Of a DNA stretch of 64,000 nt, positions 36,634-45,900 are shown one piece after another. The DNA comes from Symbiodinium natans (taxonomy: Eukaryota; Sar; Dinophyceae; Suessiales; Symbiodiniaceae). The stretch is from positions 192,501 to 256,500 of the forward strand of contig CAJNDS010002521.1 of NCBI GenBank assembly GCA_905221605.1, read 5' to 3'. Numbering within the stretch: position 1 is the stretch's first letter; each line of letters opens with the position of its first letter. Under the pieces are notes generated by a model, which was not told the DNA's origin, ran no database searches, and saw only the letters and a program-made list of their open reading frames with translations. The position numbers and the translations under genes were made by a program.

Positions 36634-39600
36634 CTCAACCGAGACCTCTTCGTCCTTGACGACCTCCGTCTCCTCCTCCTGTTCCTCCTTGACCAGGGGC
36701 TCTTCCTCCTCCCGGCCAACCTTGAGGTGGACTCAGTGCGAACCTCGGCGCGCATCAAAATGACGTCAAGGCTATCCGCGGCTGGGTCGCCCGCGAAGAA
36801 GGAGTCGATCTCCTTGGCATGGAGATCGTCGAGAGGCGTCACCAGGTCCGGCGAGTAATCTCGCTTGGAGCGACGCTCGGCCAGGCGTCGCTGGACGTCG
36901 CCCTTCGGCGGCTCGAGGGCCCGCCCGCGCGGAGCGGCCTTCCGCGGAGGCTCGGGCACGGCCTCCTCCGTGGGCTCGCTCTTGGGCGTGGACCCTCCAT
37001 CGCTTCCCTCTGGAGCACCAGGGGGGTCCAGCTCGGGGTCGTCGCGAAGCCACCCCGGCGGATGGCTACCGTAGATGTGGTGCGATCCATCCTCAAGCTG
37101 GATTCGGTCCCCTCGCCTCAGGAGCGGGACTCTCGAGTGATCGTACCCGTTGGCTTTGTGGTACCTAATCACTCGGAGCATGGGCACCTCCCCATACCCA
37201 CCGTCCTTTCCTCGGCGGAACAGCCGTCCCCGCCAGTCCTGACGAAAAGGGTCAAGAGGTGCGGAGGGGCTGATCCCCAGGTTGGGCGGAAGAGAGGCGC
37301 CATGGCAGGCCGCCTGATGCAAGTGGTACTGCACCAGCGACTCAAACGCTAGCCCGCATCCCGGAGCCGAACATCCGTAGTGGCCGTCAGCGTTGGGGCG
37401 AGGCTCCTCTGAGGCTGAGGCGGACTGGGCGGTCCCGCCTCCCGAAGGCCTGGCGGCACTGCTCGGCCCTGCAGCCCCGGGGGCGTCCTGACCATCGTCA
37501 GACACCTCTTCCCCGTCGGCGCCTTCCCCGGCCGCCCGACTCTCTCCCTCTCGGCGCAGCGTTTTGAGGGACTCCTCCCGCTTGGTGATCTTCTCCAGCT
37601 TCACCATCGCAGTTCCCGCAACCTCCAGTATTCTCGACTGGAGCTTCTGCGCTCTAAGAAGAGCTTCGGACCGCGCGAGGTATTCCTTCGCGCTGGTGAC
37701 CACAGACTGGCCGAGCACGAGGACTCCTTCCTCCGTGCTCTCGGCCTGGGCCCCACTAGCGGGCTCCTCGTCCTCCTTCACTCTGACCGCGGCTGGAGGC
37801 GCCCGCGTGTCGGGAAGATCCGAGCTGGAACTATCTTCCTCGACACCTTCAGCTGCTTGGGCTGCCTCTTCCTCGAGCGAGTCCTCGGGCTCGAGGACAT
37901 TGGGGCCCGGGATGTTGCGCCTAGGGTACACCTTGGGCTTCGCTGGCACGATCGAAGTCCTAGGAGTCCCTAGGGGACGCCCTTTGGCCTTAGGCGCGGC
38001 CTTAGGAGGGGTAACAGGTTGGGCGGCCCCCGCGGCCATGACACGACCCGCAGGGGCCAGCACAACCGTCGAGGAGCTCGCCGCGCCACTGCTGGCCGCA
38101 GCAGCTTGGGACGCTTGGACCGTGCCCAGTTTCGGTCCTCGCCCCAACGGCGGGTTGGGGCCCGCACTGGGGTCGCCTAAACTCTTTAGGTCGACACGCA
38201 AGACCAACCTATCCACTTCCAACTCAGCTATCAAGTCTGAGTAGACAGGCGAGCCCCTGGGGAGTGCCCAGATGCGGGAAATGCCGGTGGCCCTAATCTG
38301 GCCAGTGAGGGCCACCCCATCCGCTCCTGCATAGATGGGCACTCCGGCGTCCCGCAGGACCGCCAGTCGGACCTCGACTATGCAAGTCGATCCGCGGCGG
38401 AACCCGCGCCTTCCGTCCTCCCACTGCGTGGGGCAGTGTCCTAGGACGTAGTGAACCCCGAGGCGGCCTCCCGGCCCGCCGCCGGGGATCAGGCCGTTCT
38501 GCAACAGGCTTGGCACGACATGCAAGTCCGTGCCGTGCCACATGGCCGGGCCATACTGACGGATGAGGTCGTCGATGGCCGTCTCACTTAGGCCCTCCAT
38601 CATGAACCCCATCGGATGGCCGCAATCGGCAGAGTGGCCTTGGAAGGCACGAAGGAAACCAGCGTGCGAGGTATCCAACCTCGGTTTCCGCTGGCTGGCG
38701 TCGTGCGCGACCGCCTGGTTGTACTGGTTGATGGTGATCCCGAGTTGCTCGATCAACTCATCAACCGGGTAGAGGCCGCCCGGACCGAACCGGCCTCTGC
38801 AGCCACCTTCGCCGTGCCGCATGCATCGGACTAGCAGGCGCTGCACGTCGTCTATCGTGGGCGGGCCCTTCCGGCCCTTAGGGCCTGGGCTCTTGCTTTT
38901 GCCCCTGCCCTTAGACCCTCCTCCACCCATCGCGGCACTGAGGCCCGCGGCTTTGCTGGACCTCCGATGGGCGAGGGAAACCTGACGCGCCCTTGAGCGG
39001 CCAGGACACGGCCCGCTGCAAGGGGCCGGTGTGCAGTAGTGGTAGGCAGCCGCTCCCGCGCGGCCAGGGCACGGCCCGCAGCGGGGCCTTGTGGTTGACC
39101 ACGAAGGTCCGGGCGACCGATCGGTCGCTCCCGCGCGGTCTGGTCGCGACCCGCAGCGGGGCGCAGTGCACAGGCACGAACGCGGGGAGGGACTACCTAC
39201 CCTAGGCTCTACAACACACTTGAACCGCTGCGGCGGGGGTTTGGGGAGTTTCCTTAAGGTCGGGGCTTTAAGGCTTCTACGGCTTCTGCTTCGACCTTGG
39301 ACCGAACCTCTAGGCCTGCTTCCTAAACACTGGCTGCGAGACAAACGAACGAAGCTGCACGCGACGAACGACGAAAAATCCTTCTGCCCGCAGACCGGCG
39401 ACCTGGGAAACGGCCCGCCCCAAAAACACCCGCCCTGAACACAGAAACACCCGAACAGCCCCAACATCCTGAGCATCAGAACGCGCGTGGGATGATTCTG
39501 GTCCGAGCGCGCCGCGTCATGGTTCGCGCGCTTGGAGTCGTGCGCACCGCGAACGCCTAAGGCTTCAAGAGCAGACGACGCGCTCTGAGGAGCCGCGACT

Positions 39601-39911
39601 GCCCCCTTGGCGCACGCTTCGCGCACCGCCCCCTCGGCTTGGGCATCAGTGAAAAACTGCCCATCAATGACCCTACCTGTCCTAACAGTAAGATCATCCA
39701 CGTAGGCAATCCACTCCTTAGTATACTTAAGGCGCCTACCTCTGCCGGGGGCATAGGCCCTATCAACTACAAAGTTGAAGTCATCTGGGCCGTTAATCGG
39801 GCCAAAGGTGAGGCCGACAGGGAGATACTTCCCTGATCTTGCCACAATGGCCAACACCTCGCGAGCACGCTTGGTGTTCCTAATCTGATTAAACCCACTA
39901 ACCGCATCCAC
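36507..39911 (-). CDS. Copy B RT palm, linker, KptA-like and acidic region
   Basis: Resumes after the 8-bp loss with DAVSGFNQIRN and carries the catalytic YVDD. It then runs through the same open linker to MGGGGSKG at 38930 and the KptA-like domain (MRHGEGG, RAFQGHS, MWHGTDL, GADGVALTGQI), the acidic Pro-rich stretch and the C2H2 finger. Near 36728 a missing G relative to D (GAGGTGGACTC against GAGGTGGGACTC) shifts the frame; the tail after that is spurious. Confidence 0.82.
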   Translation of the reverse strand: MDAVSGFNQIRNTKRAREVLAIVARSGKYLPVGLTFGPINGPDDFNFVVDRAYAPGRGRRLKYTKEWIAYVDDLTVRTGRVIDGQFFTDAQAEGAVREACAKGAVAAPQSASSALEALGVRGAHDSKRANHDAARSDQNHPTRVLMLRMLGLFGCFCVQGGCFWGGPFPRSPVCGQKDFSSFVACSFVRLSRSQCLGSRPRGSVQGRSRSRRSLKAPTLRKLPKPPPQRFKCVVEPRVGSPSPRSCLCTAPRCGSRPDRAGATDRSPGPSWSTTRPRCGPCPGRAGAAAYHYCTPAPCSGPCPGRSRARQVSLAHRRSSKAAGLSAAMGGGGSKGRGKSKSPGPKGRKGPPTIDDVQRLLVRCMRHGEGGCRGRFGPGGLYPVDELIEQLGITINQYNQAVAHDASQRKPRLDTSHAGFLRAFQGHSADCGHPMGFMMEGLSETAIDDLIRQYGPAMWHGTDLHVVPSLLQNGLIPGGGPGGRLGVHYVLGHCPTQWEDGRRGFRRGSTCIVEVRLAVLRDAGVPIYAGADGVALTGQIRATGISRIWALPRGSPVYSDLIAELEVDRLVLRVDLKSLGDPSAGPNPPLGRGPKLGTVQASQAAAASSGAASSSTVVLAPAGRVMAAGAAQPVTPPKAAPKAKGRPLGTPRTSIVPAKPKVYPRRNIPGPNVLEPEDSLEEEAAQAAEGVEEDSSSSDLPDTRAPPAAVRVKEDEEPASGAQAESTEEGVLVLGQSVVTSAKEYLARSEALLRAQKLQSRILEVAGTAMVKLEKITKREESLKTLRREGESRAAGEGADGEEVSDDGQDAPGAAGPSSAARPSGGGTAQSASASEEPRPNADGHYGCSAPGCGLAFESLVQYHLHQAACHGASLPPNLGISPSAPLDPFRQDWRGRLFRRGKDGGYGEVPMLRVIRYHKANGYDHSRVPLLRRGDRIQLEDGSHHIYGSHPPGWLRDDPELDPPGAPEGSDGGSTPKSEPTEEAVPEPPRKAAPRGRALEPPKGDVQRRLAERRSKRDYSPDLVTPLDDLHAKEIDSFFAGDPAADSLDVILMRAEVRTESTSRLAGRRKSPWSRRNRRRRRRSSRTKRSRLRWRLPPRMRRTRSPSQPTEPTSKAAFTPTAAGGASSAKPLTR

Positions 39912-42900
39912 GCCAAACCGAACCTACTGCGGCGGCGAGCACATCGCTGCCCCGCCGACAATAGTACGTGGAGCGCTTAATCCGGGCATTCACGCGGCGG
40001 TAGTCAACCACCAAGCGTCGCTTCCTATGCCGCTTGTAGCTGGGCATTTCCTTGGTCGGAAACGGCGCAGATCCCCAAGCCGAGCTGCCGCGGATCAACT
40101 GACCCCGCTTGCATTCTTCTTCAAGCTTGTCGTCGACCCATTGCGCGGACTCGCCCCTCAGACTGTGAGGCTGGGACGAGACCGGCGGCCCGGTGGGGAT
40201 GCAGTCATGGGCGAACTTCCTGACCGTGGTCCTGGTGGTGTCCTCCACCCAGAACCCAGCGGCCTTTCGCCGTATGACCTCCCTGACGGCTGCGATATCA
40301 GCATCGGTCAGCCCGGGTCTGGTTGGTCCAGGCTCGATCTTCAAACCCGACCATACGAGGTCTCTATAGGCCTCGGTGCGCCTAGGATCCTCCGCGACCT
40401 TCTCGCCCGCAAGAGCATAGACCTCAAGGTCAGCCCGGACGGAATCCCAGTCCTTGGCGTCCGCCTTGGTCCGCCAAAACGCTTCTTTCTCCGCGGCATA
40501 CTTATCCACCTCCTTATCCAGCTCCGCACGCTCTGCTGGCGTGAGGTCCTCGCCCGACCGCACGTCCGGGAGGGGAACGACTGGAGAGGGCGGTGGCGCA
40601 GCCGCGGCGCTATCTGCACCCGCAGTCGCTGGAAAGCTTTCAACTGCAGCGGTGCACAGCTCTTCTGCGCCCCTCAGACCAAGGTCCTGGAGCGAGGCGC
40701 AGAAAGCCGCTCCTATGAGGTTGTAGTCAGCTTGCGCGCGCTCAAAGTGCTTGTGCCGCACTGCGCCCAACGCATCCGGCCTACTACACCTCAAACCTAC
40801 CGATTCTAGGCTGAAATCGGCGAGCCACAGGGCCCCGCTCTCAACGAGGTTGCCGCGGCCACTGGCCCGCGCGAACTGGCACATGTCAGCCCGCACGAAA
40901 GCCCAAGGCCAGCGTGGCTCAGCGAGCGTCCCAAACAAGGCGCCCCACTCCTCTAGCCGCCAAGGTTCCCACTCGCCTTTTTGCGCCTGCAAACGCAACG
41001 CGACGTGGGCGCCCGCGCGTGTGCGTTCCTGCGCACACCGGACGACTAGCTGGAGGAAAGCCCGGGGCACATTCTTGCCCTCAAGCCCAATTACGAGCAC
41101 CTTCGGCTCTGTGCGCAGAACAGCGCCGCTAATGGCCTCCAAGTGCTCTTCTGCGGCCAGGTTCCAGGTGATCCCGTAGGCCTGCTTGCCTTGCACAAAA
41201 GCGGGAACAACCCTGTACCCGTGCCTCCTCGCCGCGTCGGAAACGACCGCGTCACCCCAAGCAACCTCTAAGACATCAGCAACCCCACCAAGGAAATACT
41301 GCCGGAACCAACTCTCGACAGCACCCGACTCTGGGGAAGCCCTAGGCTGCAACGCGCGGGGTTCCGCGACCAAGAGGTCCGCGAGGGCCTCTCGGATCGA
41401 GAGCACACTCGTGCCGGCACGAGACGCTCGCTCGAGGGTCCTGTCCTGCAACGAATACGCCCCCTTGTCCAACTTTCTGGCCGAGGCTGCAGCAAGCACG
41501 CCGTCGCGGTTTAGGTCGATTTTGGAAATGATTTCCTTCACAGAAACCGCTTCATGGGCCGGACGGGTCCCTTCTGAAAGCGTGAGCGCTCCGTCCTCGG
41601 CGATATATGCAAGCCGCCATTTGACGCGAACCCCGCTGGCGTCGGGGAGATAGCGATGGACGCCGACCTGCGCACGGGCCGCATCCACCTGCGTGACCCG
41701 TCCTAACCTGCACACCTTCGGGCCTCCACCTACACCCCGATAGGCAATGCGGTCACCAAGGCGGAGGACGAAGTCCCTCCCGCGCCTGGTCAGCGTGAAC
41801 TCCACCTGCTTGGCGTCGCCTTGAACCTGTTGCCCTAAGCTGGGGCGAGACGAGCCGTCCCCGCCGGTTTCATCGTCTTCAAAGACGACCGGCTCGCGGG
41901 ATTCCGCGCCATCTGCATCCGCAGGAACAAGAATGCAGTCTTCTGCGTGCGCCTCCATCGGGCCGCGCCGGGCGGAAGAAGTACCCCCCGACTCCATCGA
42001 CACGGGCTCCAAGGTGAGCCTGTGGCCCTTGACTTCCAACACGCGCCAGGGGCCGGTCAGACCCGGTTTCCAAGGCACACGCCCCGCCCCCTCTGAACGG
42101 GCCCTCGGAGCGTTCCAGACCACTCGGTCGCCTGGCTTAAGGTCCACAGTGCGCCTATGGCGATTTGCAAGTTTCGCCCGCGCTTCTGAAGACCGCGTCC
42201 AGTGCTCTCGGACCGCAGCAGCTAGTTCCGAGAACTGCTTAAACTGGCTCCGAGCCCAATCAGAGATGGGTTCAAACTGCAAGGCGTCTCGCAGGACGTC
42301 CTTTTCAAGTGGTAGAGCGAGCGACCAGCTCCGCTCTAGGTCCCTCGGGGTATACCCGTGGGGTCCCGGAGTGTTATCAATGACGTACTCCGCCACCACG
42401 AGCCAATCCGACCAAGCTTCGGAAAGGGAGGCGCCGACTTGCCTGACGACCGCCCCCAGCACCTTTTGAACTTCTTGGTGGACTCGCTCGTTTGCGCCCA
42501 ACTCACAAGGCCTCAAGGGCGCGCTGAACCGCCACTCGGTCCCAAGCATAGCGCTGAGTTCTGCCATGAGCGCATTCTTGAACTCTGGCCCTCTATCCGA
42601 CCTGATGAGGCTCGGGATCGTCCTGCTGCGAAGCACACAGCGTACGAACGCCCTCCTGACTTCAGCATGAGTCAGAGACCTCATCGGCTCGAGGAGGACA
42701 GCATGACTGAGGCAATCGAAGTACGTAAGCGAGTACCTATGCCCCTCCCTGTCCTCTCGGTTCGGACCCTCACAGTCCACGCTGACTTCCTGCCAGCAAG
42801 TCTCGGCGCCACACTTGACCGCACGAGCTTCAACCTTCGTCGGTCGAGAGCGGCCTTTAATGCAGGCGAGACACTTGGCGACCCAGGTCCGCACATCTTT

Positions 42901-45900
42901 CTCCAAATCGGGCCACCAGACTGCCCTCTCCAACAGTTTGATGGTAACCTCGGCAGACCTATGGGCCCCAAGGACTCCACAGTGGACTGAGTTGTAGCAG
43001 GCGCGGCGCCAGGTCACCCCATTCGCGCCCGCAGCCCCGTTGGGAACCACTGGGACGACGACGGTTTGACCCGTCCTGAGGGTCACTTCGCGCTCCAACA
43101 ACCCGTCTCCGGATATCACCATCGGCGGCTCCGGCTTGCGAATCGAGCCCGCCAATGAGGGATCGCGCCGCTGGCCCTCGTACCACGCCGTACGAAGGGA
43201 TCCCGTGACTCGGAACTCCGAAATGTTCGCCGCGTCCCTCGCCTCGACCGCAAGCTGTTCGCGACGATTTTCGTCCTCCCCCGCGGCCAGGCTCAAAGAC
43301 GGAACACCGCCCTTAAACTCGACCTTGACCTTGGTTGAGGAATGGTCCCAAATGCACAGGATGGGGCTATGGCTGACGAGCTCCAGAACCACAGCAGGGC
43401 CCTTGTGCTCCTCACCCATAAACGCCAAAACTCTACCCTTCAGCTTGCACTCATTGGCATTCTTCCCGCGACTGATAGCGCCCGCGGTCCAATGCCCTTC
43501 TACGCCCTCATTGGACGCAGAGAATAGAGCAAGGACCCTTGACGCCTGCCGGGTAGAACTGCGGGGATCCGAGGCTTCTCCGGTTGCCCGCCAGCCAATG
43601 ACCTGAGTAACCCTACCCACAAGGGCTATCAGCTTGCCGAAGGAGGGGTCTAAGGCAACCTCTTTGCCCTTAGACCTCCAGAGCACTTCGCACTGCTCAT
43701 TCACGACATGTCTGTGGCCGTGCCAGTTCACCACTGACGACCAATGCACGACGATGTCGCCCTGAACCGCATCCAGGGGCGAGCAGTTGTGCCCCGCCAC
43801 CACAGCACCATCTTCTCTAGCCACCCATGTGGTCCAGTAAGGCTTCACATCGCCCCACTTGGAAAGATCCTTGTGCTGGGAGCCGAGGCTGAGCTTCATG
43901 GAATGGCCCTTCTTCCATATCTTCCCACTCAGCATGCCATATGCTGTGGGAACGGGAGCATCCTTGGGCGTAGTCCTGAACCCTACCGCCCATTGCTGGA
44001 TGGTTGTGGACCTAACCCTAAACAAACCTCCTGTCCTATCCAAGGTCGCAAGGACGGATTTGACCTCTAGGCCCACCTCATGGGCCTCAAGGTCGCCCTC
44101 AAGCGGAGGTTCGAGCTCCTCCCGCTCGGCTATCTCTACCGAGGTATCGACTGCCTCTTTCTCGATGCAGGCTGGGCAGCGAGAAAACAGGTAGGTCCGC
44201 TTGCCGCAGATGCATAGACCCTCGTGGTCCCAGAGGGGTCGTGACGGCTCGTCCAGCATCCCTCTAATGCTGGCATCATCGATGGAACGAACCGCGTCCA
44301 ACCTCAAGGACCGCAGAACTTCCGCCCCCAATGCCTGCTTCCCTACGATCCCAAAACCTCGCAGGGGAGGCTCCGGAAAATCCTTCTTGAGTTCCGGACA
44401 AGCCTCGGCCACTTCCAAGTGGCCTTGCTGCGTGCGCCAAAGGCGTGGCCGCACCGCCCAGATAGCCTTGATGCCTGCCCAAGCCTCTCCTACAGCCCTA
44501 GCTTCTTTGCGCTGCAGGTTCCTTGCTTGGAGCGTGAGCTCAACAACCAAAGGCCACCTAAGGACGGCTGTGACCAGCCCGCCTTGTCCAAGTCCTACGA
44601 GGAACTGCGGACGAAACCCCGAAGCTTCCCTAAGAACCTTGGCACACGAAGTGAGCAAGTCGACCCTGATCCGCTTGATCTTCTTGGTCCCTGCGAGCCT
44701 GCCGGCCCCGCAATCGAAATGCGAGGCAAGCCCGTCGGTATCCTCAAACGGACCCCAACAACCCCTGACAGCCACAGAAACTCCAGGGAGGCTCGCTTGG
44801 AAGACGCGCCTGATCTCAGTCAGCTCTGCGTCCTGCTCTTTCCAACGCGCGTAGTCAAAGACAACCATGACGCGCACCGGAAGGGCTGCGACGACGCACA
44901 TCGGCACAGCCGCGGCCTGGACACGGCCCGCAGGCTCTGGGACGGCGTCGTTGCCGACCGCCCAGGGCACGGGTCCATCACCCTCAGTACCCTCTCCGAG
45001 GTACTGGTCCAGGTCGAAACCTCGGAGTTGGCCCGAAAGGCCCTCGAGGTCTTTCGTCCTCGCCGCAAGGAGCGCATCCCGATCCTTGGGATTGCGGCTA
45101 AAACTGTCACCCAGCGTCGCTGAGCGACCGCTAAGGCTCCTTATTTCGGACCCATCCATAAGGATTTCCGCAACCCACCGGACGAGTTTCGGATCCATTC
45201 CGATGTCCGATGTTTGCGCTCGGGTAAGGTTGGCATGATCTGTCCAACACAGAGTCCGAATAGAGCCAAACATGCGGCGTGTCGCCCGCTTTACCTCGAG
45301 CTGGGCAAACGCCTCCTGTATCAAGGGCGGCCAGTTCTGCTGCGCGGGGGTCAAGCTCTTTGAGTGCGTCATAAGCACTTTGAGCTGACTCAAGTCACGC
45401 GTCATCTGCACGACGCTGCCCCCTACCGCGATGCCCGACGCATCCGCGATCTGCTCAAGGGGACACGACCCATCCGCAGCAGAGGCCTCATCGAAGGTAG
45501 CCAAATTGATGCGGTTCTGCATCATGCGCTTAATCGCTTTAAAGGCTTTGCAACCCTCGGTGGCGGCTGAGCCCAGCCCGCCTTCAGGAAAGACGGCGCC
45601 TGGCTTCTGCCACTGCCCTAAAATCTTGGCTGCGTGCCCATACTCAACAGGCAGGTAGCCGCGCAACCAGTTTGCGCAACCCAAAAATTGCTGAATGTGA
45701 AGCTTCTCCCAGAGCGGGGGAAAGTCAATCACCGCCTGACAACGCTCTTCGTCAGGCGAACTCCCGTCCCGCCCAATGTTGTGTCCCAGGAGCTTGCCTT
45801 TGGAGACACAAACTTCGGCCTTGCTGATTCCAAAGGAGAAGCCAAACAAGATTGACTTGTCTAGGAAACCCTCTAAGGAAACGAGGTGGTCGAGGAGGTG